From assembly GCA_031549605.1 (NCBI GenBank), contig JAVBPM010000006.1, positions 1-52,345 on the forward strand: a stretch of 52,345 nt of DNA, written 5' to 3'. The translations under genes and the position numbers were made by a program. Shown here one piece after another: positions 26,753-34,968 of the stretch (positions within the stretch are counted from its first letter, which is position 1; the number at the start of each line of letters is the position of its first letter). Under the pieces are notes generated by a model, which saw nothing but the letters and a program-made list of their open reading frames with translations, was not told the origin of the DNA and searched no databases. The stretch comes from WRAI01 sp031549605. GTDB taxonomy: Bacteria > Bacillota > Clostridia > Oscillospirales > UBA929.

Positions 26753-27763
26753 ATGCAGGAGATGTCTCTCTCGGTATCGTCGTCACCCCACCTGCGGGCT
26801 GACGACAACGTCCGCTCGACGATGCTCGATGTCATCATCGCGCTGATGCCGGCGCTGCTCTACGCCGTGGTCTACGCGTGGAAATGGCGCGCGCTGGCCA
26901 TTGTGCTGGTGACGGTTATCAGCTGCGTGTTCTTCGAGTGGGCCTACCGCAAGCTGCTGGGCAAGCCGGGTTCCATCGGCGATTTGTCGGCCGTGGTCAC
27001 CGGCGTGCTGCTGGCGTTTTGCTTGCCGGTCGGCGTGCCCTACTGGTTGCCGGTGGTGGGCGCTTTCTTTGCCATTGTTGTTGTCAAGCAGCTGTACGGC
27101 GGGTTGGGCAAGAACTTTATGAATCCGGCGCTGGCCGCGCGCGCCGTGCTGTTTGTGTCGTGGTCGGCGCAGATGATGACCTGGCACAACACCGGCCAGG
27201 CGGTGCCGCTGTGGGGCTCGGTGGCCGACGCCACAACCGGCCCGACACCGCTGGCACTGCTGCGCCAGACGCCGATAAAGCTGCCGACCGATGAATACAG
27301 CCTGCAGCAGCTGCTGTTTGGCCAACACGGCGGCAGTCTGGGCGAGGTGTCCATTGTGCTGCTGCTGGTGGGTGGGCTCTACCTGTTGGTGCGTCGCGTC
27401 ATCACCGCGCGCATCCCCGTCGCCTTTATCGGCACGGTGGCGCTGGTTACCTTTGTCTTTCCGCAGGGCGGCGCCGACCGGCTCGACTTTATGCTCAGCC
27501 ACCTGCTGACGGGCGGCTTGGTGCTGGGGGCCGTGTTTATGGCCACCGATTACTCCACCTCACCGGCAACGCGCGGCGGCCAGTGGCTGTTTGGCATCGG
27601 CTGCGGCCTGCTGACCGTCTTTATCCGCTATTTTGGCTCCTATCCCGAAGGCGTCAGCTTTGCCATTTTGATTATGAACGCCTGTGTTTGGATGATTGAC
27701 AAGGCGTTTATGCCGCGGCGTTTCGGAACCAAGTTCTTTGGCCGCAAGGGAAAGGCGGTGTAA
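26753..27763 (+). CDS. rnfD: Rnf complex subunit RnfD
   Basis: Integral membrane subunit of 336 residues with about nine hydrophobic segments, carrying a covalently bound FMN in the family. The flavinylation motif DATTGPTPL (159-167) keeps D, T, G and the acceptor Thr (about 165); Pro replaces the usual Ala. GKNFMNPALAARAVLFVSW is a family signature. ATG follows AAGGAGGG by 7 nt, 3 nt after the rnfC stop. Confidence 0.95.
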   Translation: MQEMSLSVSSSPHLRADDNVRSTMLDVIIALMPALLYAVVYAWKWRALAIVLVTVISCVFFEWAYRKLLGKPGSIGDLSAVVTGVLLAFCLPVGVPYWLPVVGAFFAIVVVKQLYGGLGKNFMNPALAARAVLFVSWSAQMMTWHNTGQAVPLWGSVADATTGPTPLALLRQTPIKLPTDEYSLQQLLFGQHGGSLGEVSIVLLLVGGLYLLVRRVITARIPVAFIGTVALVTFVFPQGGADRLDFMLSHLLTGGLVLGAVFMATDYSTSPATRGGQWLFGIGCGLLTVFIRYFGSYPEGVSFAILIMNACVWMIDKAFMPRRFGTKFFGRKGKAV

Positions 27764-27766
27764 GGC

Positions 27767-28420
27767 ATGGATTGGATACAGGAAAAGCCGAAAATCAGCG
27801 CCTTTAAGCTGACGCTGACACTGCTGCTGGTGTGTGTGATTGTGGCCGGCGCGCTGGGCGCTGTCGACGCCGTGACGCGCGGCACCATCGCCGACAACAA
27901 GCAAAAAGCCTATAACGAGGCGCAGCGGCACATCTTCCCCGACGCGACGTTTACGGCGCTGGACGGTACGGCCGAGGGCGACATCGCCGAGATTTGTCTG
28001 GTCACGGCCGCCGCAGGCGACGGTCAGCTGGGCGACAAGCTGGGATACACCGTGCGCGTGGCGCCGGCTGGCCGCAACGGCCCGATTGATATGCTGGTTG
28101 GCGTTGACATGGCGGGCAAGGTTGTCAAGGTTGAGGTGCTGTCCTCCAGCGAAAACGCCGACGGCGCCAAGACCTCGCAGGAGAGCTTTCTTACGCAGTA
28201 TGCCGGCAAGTCGTCGGGCCTTGCGCTGGGCGACGGACAGGGCAACACCATTCAGGGTGTTACCAGTGGCACCATCTCGTCACGCGCGGTGACGGCGGGC
28301 GTCAACACGGCGCTGCAGGGCATTGCCGACCTGAGCCGTGGTGAGGAGATCGACAACGAGCCCGAGATGGTGGCGTCGTCGGTGCCGACGGTTAATCCGA
28401 CAGGAGGTGAGACGCCGTGA
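27767..28420 (+). CDS. rnfG: Rnf complex subunit RnfG
   Basis: Single-span subunit (about 14-35) with an outer FMN-binding domain, 217 residues. The FMN region reads QGVTSGTISSRAV (163-175). The family normally has a D-x-x-[ST]-G-[AS]-T-type sequence ahead of ISS; here the acceptor-position Thr169 and the following ISSRAV are kept, but D, G and A have become Q, S and G. Covalent flavin attachment by ApbE might still occur, but this is uncertain. The C-terminal tail is acidic. It overlaps rnfE by 4 nt. Confidence 0.93.
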   Translation: MDWIQEKPKISAFKLTLTLLLVCVIVAGALGAVDAVTRGTIADNKQKAYNEAQRHIFPDATFTALDGTAEGDIAEICLVTAAAGDGQLGDKLGYTVRVAPAGRNGPIDMLVGVDMAGKVVKVEVLSSSENADGAKTSQESFLTQYAGKSSGLALGDGQGNTIQGVTSGTISSRAVTAGVNTALQGIADLSRGEEIDNEPEMVASSVPTVNPTGGETP

Positions 28421-29082
28421 ACAAAACACTCAAGCAGTTTTCCGACGGTCTGCTGACGCAGAACCCGACGCTGGTGCTGCTGCTGGGCATGTGCCCGACC
28501 ATGGCCATCTCAACCACGGTCAAAAACGGCATTGGCATGGGCGTGGCGGCCACCATTGTGCTGATTTGCTCCAACCTGATTATCAGTGTGTTTCGCAACC
28601 TCATTCCCCCGCAGGTGCGCATCGCCTGCTATGTTGTGATTATTGCCGGCTTTGTCACGGTTATTGATATGCTGATGCAGGCCTATCTGCCCGATTTGGC
28701 TCAGTCGCTGGGCGTGTTTATCCCGTTGATTGTCGTCAACTGTATCATTCTGGCGCGCGCTGAGTCGTACGCGTCGAAAAACGGCGCCTTTCGGTCGGCC
28801 ATCGACGGCCTGTCGATGGGGCTGGGCTTTACAGCGGCGCTGGTCGTTGTCAGCTCCATCCGTGAGATTTTGGCGTCGGGCACCTGGCTGGATCTGCGCG
28901 TTTTTCCGGTCGCGTACAAGCCGGTGGCCATCATGGGCATGCCGCCGGGCGGCTTTCTGACGCTGGGCTGCGTGATTGCGTTGGCGCAGGTGTTGCTCAG
29001 CCGTCGCAAGAAACGCGGCTTGCCGCCGCAGGTGACAGAGGCCATTGAGGTCACGGAGACGGAAGGAGGCGACACGCTGTGA
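28417..29082 (+). CDS. rnfE: Rnf complex subunit RnfE
   Basis: Six-span membrane subunit of 221 residues, of the RnfA/RnfE/NqrD/NqrE fold. The N-terminal NPTLVLLLGMCPTMAIST and the VNCIILARAE segment around conserved cysteines are diagnostic; paired RnfA/RnfE cysteines bind iron in characterised complexes. GTG start overlaps the rnfG stop (GTGA) and follows CAGGAGG. It also overlaps rnfA by 4 nt. Confidence 0.95.
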   Translation: MNKTLKQFSDGLLTQNPTLVLLLGMCPTMAISTTVKNGIGMGVAATIVLICSNLIISVFRNLIPPQVRIACYVVIIAGFVTVIDMLMQAYLPDLAQSLGVFIPLIVVNCIILARAESYASKNGAFRSAIDGLSMGLGFTAALVVVSSIREILASGTWLDLRVFPVAYKPVAIMGMPPGGFLTLGCVIALAQVLLSRRKKRGLPPQVTEAIEVTETEGGDTL

Positions 29083-29660
29083 GCTTTCATTCCGTTCTGA
29101 CCCTGGCGCTGGGCGCCATTCTAGTTGAAAACTTCGTGCTGGTTAAGTTTTTGGGCATCTGCCCCTTTATGGGCGTCAGCAAACGCATGGACACGGCGGT
29201 TGGCATGGGCTTTGCCGTCATCTTTGTTATGACGGTGGCTTCGGCCTGCACCTTTGCCATCGACAAGCTGCTGGTGTGGTTGGAGCTGACATCGCTGCGC
29301 ACCGTCGCGTTTATTTTGGTCATTGCGGCGCTGGTGCAGCTGGTGGAAATGTTTTTGGCCAAGGTCGTGCCGGCGCTGCACGAGGCGCTGGGCATCTATC
29401 TGCCGTTGATTACCACCAACTGCGCGGTGTTGGGCGTGGCGCTGCTCAACAGCTCGCAGGGCTATAATTTCATCGAGAGCGTTATCTATGCCTTTTGTGC
29501 CGGTGTCGGCTTTTTACTGGCCATCGCGCTGTTTGCCAGTGTGCGCGAGCGGCTCGACTTTGCCGACTATCCCAAGGCCTTCGAGGGCTTTCCCATTGCG
29601 CTGGTTACCGCGGCGCTGCTGTCCATCGCCTTTATGGGCTTTGGCGGCCTGAAAATTTAA
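29079..29660 (+). CDS. rnfA: Rnf complex subunit RnfA
   Basis: Six-span membrane subunit of 193 residues, paralogous to RnfE in inverted topology. LVENFVLVKFLGICPFMGVS near the N-terminus and LITTNCAVLG in the middle hold the cysteines that form the iron site between RnfA and RnfE. GTG start overlaps the rnfE stop by 4 nt. The next gene is a cyclophilin rather than rnfB. Confidence 0.96.
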   Translation: MSFHSVLTLALGAILVENFVLVKFLGICPFMGVSKRMDTAVGMGFAVIFVMTVASACTFAIDKLLVWLELTSLRTVAFILVIAALVQLVEMFLAKVVPALHEALGIYLPLITTNCAVLGVALLNSSQGYNFIESVIYAFCAGVGFLLAIALFASVRERLDFADYPKAFEGFPIALVTAALLSIAFMGFGGLKI

Positions 29661-29680
29661 GAATGTGAGGCGATAGACCT

Positions 29681-30205
29681 ATGGCAAACAATCCGATTGT
29701 TACGATTACCATGGAAAACGGCGCGGTGATGAAAGCCGAGCTGTACCCCGACATCGCGCCCAACACCGTGCGCAATTTTCTTGATTTGGTCAGCAAGGGC
29801 TACTACAATGGCCTGATTTTTCATCGCGTCATTCCCGGCTTTATGATTCAGGGCGGATGCCCCGACGGTACCGGCATGGGCGGGCCCGGCTACAGCATTA
29901 AGGGCGAGTTTGCCGGCAACGGCATCGCCAACGATCTCAAGCACACACTGGGCGTGCTGTCTATGGCGCGCAGCGGCCATCCCGACTCGGCCGGCAGCCA
30001 GTTTTTCGTTATGGTCGACGATGCGCCGCACCTCGACCGGCAGTATGCCGGTTTCGGTAAGGTCATTGAGGGCGTTGAGGTGGCGCTGGCCATTGCCGCC
30101 GTGGAGCGCAATCTGCGCAACGACCGTCCCGTCAGCGACCAGCGCATTGCCAGCATGACGGCCGAGACCTTTGGTCAGGACTACGGCAAGCCGGCGGTTC
30201 GCTAG
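29681..30205 (+). CDS. Cyclophilin-type peptidyl-prolyl cis-trans isomerase
   Basis: Cyclophilin of 174 residues. The active site appears complete: R49 in FHRVIPGF, F54, Q57 (FMIQGG), SQFFV (106-110) and H117. There is no signal peptide or membrane span, so it should act in the cytoplasm. GAGG lies upstream of the ATG. It sits in the same direction between rnfA and rnfB, 20 nt and 47 nt away, within what should be one transcript. Whether it helps fold Rnf subunits or simply moved in cannot be told from sequence. Confidence 0.94.
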   Translation: MANNPIVTITMENGAVMKAELYPDIAPNTVRNFLDLVSKGYYNGLIFHRVIPGFMIQGGCPDGTGMGGPGYSIKGEFAGNGIANDLKHTLGVLSMARSGHPDSAGSQFFVMVDDAPHLDRQYAGFGKVIEGVEVALAIAAVERNLRNDRPVSDQRIASMTAETFGQDYGKPAVR

Positions 30206-30252
30206 GCGGCGGAGGCACAATCGGGAATAACCGGAAGCAAAGGGGTTAGACT

Positions 30253-31101
30253 ATGGATATCAAAATCGTACTCTACGCCGTGGCCATTGTCGGCGCGTTG
30301 GGGCTTTTCTTCGGCATCATGCTGTCGATTGCCGCCAAAAAGCTGCAGGTCGAGCGTTCGGAGGAATATGCGCCGCTGTTGGAGCTGTTGCCCGGCGCCA
30401 ACTGCAGCGGCTGCGGCTTTGCCGGCTGCGGCCAGCTGGCCGAGGCGCTGTTGGCCGGCAAGGCCGAGCCCGACGCCTGCCCTGTGGGTGGGCCGGAGGT
30501 GGCGCAAAAAGTGGCCGACCTGCTGGGCATCCAGCTGACCAAGAACACGCGCATGACGGCCATGGTGCGCTGCTCGGGCGGTATTCGCGCACGCAAAAAA
30601 TTTGACTACGACGGTATCATCGACTGCCATGCCGCTATGGGCATTGGCGGCGGTCCCAACGAGTGCAATTTTGGCTGTCTGGGCATGGGCAGCTGTGTCG
30701 GCGCCTGTAAATTCGGCGCCATCAGCATTGACGACGGCGTGGCCGTGGTCGACCACGAGCGCTGCACCGGCTGCAAGGCCTGTGTGCGCGCCTGCCCCAA
30801 GAATATTATCATTACCATTCCCTACACCGCCGACGTTGTGGTGGCGTGCAGCTCGCGTGACAAGGGTGCCAACCTGCGCCGTATGTGCGAAATCGGCTGT
30901 TTGGGCTGCAGCATTTGTCAGCGCGCCTGTAAGCAGGGCGCCATCAAGGTTGTGGACAACCTGGCCAGCATTGATTATGAAAAGTGCACCGGCTGCGGCG
31001 ACTGCGCCGAGAAATGCCCGCGCAAGTTGATTGTTGACGCCAAACTGGAGGCCGGCGCATGGCGCCCGGCCCCGCAAGCCAGTGAGACGTCGGCCACCTA
31101 A
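30253..31101 (+). CDS. rnfB: Rnf complex subunit RnfB
   Basis: Membrane-anchored iron-sulfur subunit that takes electrons from ferredoxin. It has 282 residues: an N-terminal span (about 5-27), a 4Fe-4S domain (CSGCGFAGCGQLAEAL ... DACPVGG) and ferredoxin-like clusters, including CLGMGSCVGAC, CTGCKACVRACP, CLGCSICQRACK and CTGCGDCAEKCP. The cysteine count suggests several clusters beyond the first. A purine site (AAAGGGG) precedes ATG. It usually closes rnf operons in clostridia, as here. Confidence 0.96.
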   Translation: MDIKIVLYAVAIVGALGLFFGIMLSIAAKKLQVERSEEYAPLLELLPGANCSGCGFAGCGQLAEALLAGKAEPDACPVGGPEVAQKVADLLGIQLTKNTRMTAMVRCSGGIRARKKFDYDGIIDCHAAMGIGGGPNECNFGCLGMGSCVGACKFGAISIDDGVAVVDHERCTGCKACVRACPKNIIITIPYTADVVVACSSRDKGANLRRMCEIGCLGCSICQRACKQGAIKVVDNLASIDYEKCTGCGDCAEKCPRKLIVDAKLEAGAWRPAPQASETSAT

Positions 31102-31114
31102 GGAGATGTAACGC

Positions 31115-31345
31115 ATGGCTCGTCGCCGATCCTATCATGTACGAACTAAACGCCGCACCGGCGTGCGTATTGTGGCATGGGTCGCGGCTGTGCTGGCGCT
31201 GCTGGCCGTATTTTTTCTCTACGTGTTGCCGACACATATCATCCCTTGCTATCTGGTTAAGGAGCCGGACGGGCTGCACGTTAAGATTTGGTTTGTCGAT
31301 GAGCTGGTGGCCACTTGCCCGCCGACAGACAACGCGGTGCCCTAA
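31115..31345 (+). CDS. Small single-span membrane protein at the end of the rnf operon
   Basis: A 76-residue protein I do not recognise. The N-terminus is strongly basic (ARRRSYHVRTKRR), followed by one hydrophobic span (about 18-38) and a short tail with two cysteines (about 45 and 68). The charge pattern predicts the tail outside the membrane. AAGGAG precedes the ATG and it lies 13 nt after rnfB, just before a terminator, so it is probably translated and co-transcribed. A role with Rnf is inferred from position alone. Confidence 0.65.
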   Translation: MARRRSYHVRTKRRTGVRIVAWVAAVLALLAVFFLYVLPTHIIPCYLVKEPDGLHVKIWFVDELVATCPPTDNAVP

Positions 31346-31352
31346 GGTAAAG

Positions 31353-31390
31353 CGCCCTCACAGCCGCGGCTGTGGGGGCGTTCTGGTCTT
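31353..31390 (+). terminator. Terminator of the rnf operon, probably bidirectional
   Basis: A stem of about 12-14 bp (CGCCCTCACAGCC with CGGCTGTGGGGGCG, one wobble) is followed by TTCTGGTCTT on the plus strand and CTTTACC on the minus strand. It lies between convergent genes. Confidence 0.75.
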
Positions 31391-32012
31391 ATGGCTGGCT
31401 GTGCAGCAGGTCGAAAAATTCGGGTGTAAACGGCTCAATTTCGGGATGCCATTGCACGGCCAGCAGCGGCAGCTGCTTGTGTTCGACGGCTTCTATCACG
31501 CCGTCTTCGCTGACTGCGGTGGCCATCAGCCCGGGCGCCAGCCGACCGACGGCCTGATGGTGGTAGCTGTTGACGGTAAAGCGCGGGCCCCACAGCGCGT
31601 TGGTGCGGCTGCCGGTCAGCGTCGAGACGTCGTGCAGCCGGCCGTTGCTGTGGTCGATGCCGCGCTGCGCGGGTAAATCCTGTACCAGCGTGCCGCCCAG
31701 CGCTACGTTGAGGATCTGAATGCCGCGGCAGATGCCGAAAATTGGCTTTCCGGCGGCGGCAAACTGTTGAATTAACGCAATTTCCAGCCGGTCGCGCGCG
31801 ACGTCGGCCTTGACGGTGTCGTTGACAACGCGCTCGCCAAACAACGCGGGGTCGATGTCGCCGCCGCCCAGCAGCAGCAGCCCGTCAAAGCAGCCGATAT
31901 GGCAGGGCGCCTTGAGCGCCAGCACAATATCGATGTCGGCCAGCCGGTCGAGATAGCGCTGATGCGGCAGCGCGCCGGTGGTGCAGGTAACAAGATACAA
32001 GCGTCGTGGCAT
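31389..32012 (-). CDS. Gamma-glutamyl-gamma-aminobutyrate hydrolase family protein (peptidase C26, class I GATase fold)
   Basis: A 207-residue class I glutamine-amidotransferase-fold hydrolase. The nucleophile Cys95 is in FGICRGIQ, and His189/Glu191 in VQWHPE complete the triad. LLLGGGDIDPALFGE is typical of the PuuD/C26 branch, which cleaves gamma-glutamyl bonds such as in gamma-glutamyl-GABA. No puu partner genes are nearby, so the substrate is open. The start follows AGGAGG by 9 nt. Length is slightly short for the family (about 235-255). Confidence 0.85.
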   Translation of the reverse strand: MPRRLYLVTCTTGALPHQRYLDRLADIDIVLALKAPCHIGCFDGLLLLGGGDIDPALFGERVVNDTVKADVARDRLEIALIQQFAAAGKPIFGICRGIQILNVALGGTLVQDLPAQRGIDHSNGRLHDVSTLTGSRTNALWGPRFTVNSYHHQAVGRLAPGLMATAVSEDGVIEAVEHKQLPLLAVQWHPEIEPFTPEFFDLLHSQP

Positions 32013-32064
32013 ATTGCAGCGCCTCCTATTCCGTTAAATCAGTCTATGCAAACGGTGCAAAGGG

Positions 32065-32073
32065 TGTTATACT
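32065..32073 (+). promoter_or_regulatory. Extended -10 promoter of the ECF S-component gene
   Basis: TGTTATACT (TGn-TATACT) lies 26 nt before the GTG; no clear -35 hexamer is present at the right distance. Confidence 0.5.
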
Positions 32074-32099
32074 ATTTGGAAACAAAGGAGGGGTGTGCT

Positions 32100-32669
32100 G
32101 TGATTACCCAAACCGACAAGATTTATAAAATGGCCACGACCGCCATTTTCTCGGCGCTTATTATACTGATGACCATTGTGCCGTACACCGGCTACCTGCC
32201 CATCATTCCCGCAGCGGCGGAAATTACGACGCTGCACGTCGTTGTTATCTTGGGTGCCGTGCTGGTGGGACCCGCCTATGGCGGCGTCTTGGGCGGCGTC
32301 TGGGGCCTATCCTGCTGGGCGCGCGCCGCTGTGTTGATCGGCACGCCGGGTGTTGATGTTTTTGCCAAGCATCCCGAGATGACGGTACTGCCGCGTATTT
32401 TGGTGGGTGTTGTGGCCGGCTGGCTGGCGTTTAAGCTGGCGGCAAAAGGTCGCAAGGCGGCATGGCGCATTGCGCCGGCCGTGGCCGGAACGCTGACCAA
32501 CTCTGTGCTGGTCATTTCAATGCTTATCTTTATCGTCGGGCGTCAGAAGGGGTTTATTGAGGACTTTATCACCTATGCCGTAACGGTCAACGCCTTAATT
32601 GAGCTGGCTATGGCGTGTGTCCTCGTGCCGCTGATTGCCTCAGCGCTGGAAAACGCGCGCCGCCGCTGA
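32100..32669 (+). CDS. ECF transporter S component (substrate-binding membrane subunit)
   Basis: Hydrophobic protein of 189 residues with about five or six spans, matching the S components of energy-coupling-factor vitamin transporters. The N-terminal ATTAIFSALIILMTIVP and VGPAYGGVLGGVWGLSC segments are characteristic of the fold. S components bind a vitamin or metal and share an ATPase module encoded elsewhere. No riboswitch is visible in the 87-nt leader, so specificity is unknown. GTG at 32100 follows AAAGGAGG by 8 nt; open frame continues upstream but lacks a ribosome site. Confidence 0.85.
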   Translation: MITQTDKIYKMATTAIFSALIILMTIVPYTGYLPIIPAAAEITTLHVVVILGAVLVGPAYGGVLGGVWGLSCWARAAVLIGTPGVDVFAKHPEMTVLPRILVGVVAGWLAFKLAAKGRKAAWRIAPAVAGTLTNSVLVISMLIFIVGRQKGFIEDFITYAVTVNALIELAMACVLVPLIASALENARRR

Positions 32670-32687
32670 TGGCTTGTCTATACCAAA

Positions 32688-32982
32688 CGCCACTGCTTAG
32701 GCAGTGGCGCAGACTGTCAAAAAAGCGCGCACCGTAAAACCAGTGTCAGAAAAGAGAGAAAACGGCGGCGTAAGGTTGCGTTTTGATTCTCGGCTAATGC
32801 TTTGCGGCGTATCGACAAGGTCGCTGCGCCGCAATGGTTTTACTTGCTGCAGAAACGCTGTCCTAGCGTACCATCGTACGCCGACGGACAGCGTTTCTTT
32901 GCCTGCGCACTTCTTTGTCGGTCTGTCAGTGTGCAAAAAACAAGTTTTTTGCACACGCTGCGCCACTGCATAGGCAGTGGCG
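32688..32982. repeat. Structured 295-bp element with hairpin ends (MITE- or REPIN-like), in a gene-free stretch
   Basis: The stretch 32670-33071 has no credible gene. It holds an element bounded by two near-identical hairpins: arms CGCCACTGC and GCAGTGGCG with loops TTAG (left) and ATAG (right). Beyond each hairpin the ends stay similar in inverted orientation (CAG, then TGT, then a run of A). Inside are more inverted repeats: TTGCGGCG/CGCCGCAA, a 13-bp pair AGAAACGCTGTCC (32851-32863 with 32886-32898) enclosing GCGTAC/GTACGC, and a 13-bp pair GTGTGCAAAAAAC (32929-32941 with 32944-32956). No target duplication was found. It may be a non-autonomous mobile repeat or a structured RNA. Confidence 0.7.
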
Positions 32983-33071
32983 TTATGTTTTTTGTCACAC
33001 AGTGTCGGGCGGTGTCATATGTTGGTGCGTGGGATGCACAAGAGACAGCGTGTGGGATGCCACAAACACCA

Positions 33072-33695
33072 TTATGTACGACGCCGCATCACCACGTCGG
33101 CGGGCACGATTTGAATCTGCCCGTTGCTCAGTTGGGTCAGCGCCTGCGAAAAAGATTGTATCTCCTCAGTCAATAGCGCCAGCTCCAGCGACACCTTGTC
33201 GGTATACTCGACAGCATCCTCTGTGCCGCCATGGTGCGCTACCAGTCGGCGAATTGACTCGAGAAGGGCGTAGTCGCAGTCAAAATGCAGCCGCTGCCAC
33301 GGTGCCAACGTGGTGATGCCGGCGGCGTCGAGTGCTTGCTTAGCGGTGGTTCCATAAGCGCGAACCAGACCGCCGGCCCCCAGCATTACGCCGCCGAAAT
33401 AACGGGTGACCACGCATAACGCGTTGGTCACTTTGTTTTTGTTCAGCACGTCGAGCACGGGCAGTCCGGCCGTGCCACTGGGTTCGCCGTCGTCGCTGTA
33501 CCGCGCGACGTGGATGTCGTTAAAGGTATAGGCGTAGACGTTGTGTGTGGCGTCCCAGTGCTTTTTTTTCACGTCCTTAATCAGCGCCAGTGCCGTCGGC
33601 TCATCGTCGACCGGCCAGAGATAGCCGAGAAAACGCGAGCGTTTTTCCACGTACTCAATGCAGCCGGCCTGTTGCGGCACCCGAATGTCAGTCAT
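33072..33695 (-). CDS. YigZ/IMPACT family protein (UPF0029)
   Basis: A 207-residue protein of the YigZ/YvyE family, related to eukaryotic IMPACT. The signature RYSDDGEPSGTAGLPVLDVL and the N-terminal EKRSRFLGYLWPV segment are clear. A C-terminal ferredoxin-like domain of about 70 residues follows. Biochemical role is not settled; links to translation or nucleic-acid binding are proposed for the family. ATG at 33695 overlaps the hflX 3' end by 8 nt; the longer open frame upstream is within hflX and is not used. Confidence 0.88.
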   Translation of the reverse strand: MTDIRVPQQAGCIEYVEKRSRFLGYLWPVDDEPTALALIKDVKKKHWDATHNVYAYTFNDIHVARYSDDGEPSGTAGLPVLDVLNKNKVTNALCVVTRYFGGVMLGAGGLVRAYGTTAKQALDAAGITTLAPWQRLHFDCDYALLESIRRLVAHHGGTEDAVEYTDKVSLELALLTEEIQSFSQALTQLSNGQIQIVPADVVMRRRT

Positions 33696-34968
33696 GTGCA
33701 ATCCATTGCTGCAAGCGCCCCCGCAGGCGGCTGTCGCAGATGACGTCGACTTGAATATGCTCGGGCTGGTAGTCGACCTGTTGCACATGACCGTCCTTGT
33801 AAAAATCGTCGACGAGGTTGGCGCGGTCGTAGGGCAGCGCAAAGCGCGTCAGCTTGCGGTCGGCGTTAAGCGTTTGCGCCAGCTGCGCCAGCAGTTCGGG
33901 CAGACCGTCGCCCGTCTTGGCCGATACCAACAGTCCGGACTGGCCACCGTGCAGCGGCGAGACATCGGTCATTAAATCGGCTTTGTTGTAAATGCGCAGC
34001 AGCGGCTTTTTGCCAGCGCCCAGCTGCTCGACAATGTCCTCGACGACCTCGGCTTGCTTGGCCCAGTCGGGGTGGGAAAAGTCGATGACGTGCAGCAGCA
34101 GGTCGGCATGAGTCAGCTCCTCCAGCGTCGCCTTAAAGGCCTCAATGAGGTGGTGGGGCAGCTTGTGCATAAAGCCGACGGTGTCGGTCAGCAGCGCCGT
34201 GGCGCCGTCGGGCAGCGTCAGCTGACGCGTGATGGGATCGAGTGTCTCAAACAGCCGGTTGCACGCTACGACATCGGCGCCGGTCAGCGCGTTGAGCAGG
34301 CTCGATTTTCCGGCGTTGGTGTAACCAATCAGCGCCACGGTGGGTATCTGGTTTTTCTGGCGTTGGACGCGTTGCAGCGCGCGTACCTCGCGTACGCGCT
34401 TGAGCGCGCTCTCCAATTGGTGGATGTGACGGCGGATGTGGCGGCGGTCGGTTTCCAGCTTGGTTTCGCCCGGGCCGCGTGTGCCAATGCCGCCACCCAG
34501 CGCCGCGCCGGTACGGCTCATGGCCGCGCCCTGACCCATCAGACGGGGCAGGGTGTAGCGATACTGCGCCAACTCGACCTGCAGACGGCCCTCGTGCGTT
34601 TGGGCGCGTGCGGCGAAGATGTCAAGCACCAGCACGCTGCGGTCAATGACGCGGCAGTTTAGCTCGTTTTCCAAGTTGCGGGTCTGTGACGGCGACAGCT
34701 CGTTGTCAAAGACAACCAGCTCGATGTCGTGGTTGTCGCATAGCTCCTTAAGCTCCTGTAGCTTGCCCTTGCCAATCATGGTGCGCGGGTCGGGCGACTC
34801 GCGCTGTTGCAGTGTGCGGGCGATGCAGACGCCGCCGGCTGTTTGCAGCAGCGACTCGAGCTCGTCAAGTGTATGGTCGTCGGCCAGCTCGTTGTCGGCC
34901 AGTGCCGGTGACGAGACGCCGACCAGTAGCGCGCGTTCGGTTATCGGTTCAATTTGGCGATCAGACAT
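33688..34968 (-). CDS. hflX: Ribosome-associated GTPase HflX
   Basis: GTPase that binds the 50S subunit and splits stalled ribosomes in characterised bacteria. It has 426 residues. The N-terminal HflX domain contains GIGTRGPGETKLE (160-172). The G domain has G1 GYTNAGKS (215-222), G3 DTVGF and G4 NKAD. A C-terminal segment of about 60 residues follows. It overlaps the flavin-reductase gene upstream by 28 nt and yigZ downstream by 8 nt, making one transcription unit. Confidence 0.95.
   Translation of the reverse strand: MSDRQIEPITERALLVGVSSPALADNELADDHTLDELESLLQTAGGVCIARTLQQRESPDPRTMIGKGKLQELKELCDNHDIELVVFDNELSPSQTRNLENELNCRVIDRSVLVLDIFAARAQTHEGRLQVELAQYRYTLPRLMGQGAAMSRTGAALGGGIGTRGPGETKLETDRRHIRRHIHQLESALKRVREVRALQRVQRQKNQIPTVALIGYTNAGKSSLLNALTGADVVACNRLFETLDPITRQLTLPDGATALLTDTVGFMHKLPHHLIEAFKATLEELTHADLLLHVIDFSHPDWAKQAEVVEDIVEQLGAGKKPLLRIYNKADLMTDVSPLHGGQSGLLVSAKTGDGLPELLAQLAQTLNADRKLTRFALPYDRANLVDDFYKDGHVQQVDYQPEHIQVDVICDSRLRGRLQQWIAHD

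Noticed and set aside
32697..32973. Two 89-codon open frames, one per strand, in the structured element
   Set aside because: Both begin MAQ and end CATA only because the element's ends are inverted repeats. No ribosome site or protein-like composition is seen.
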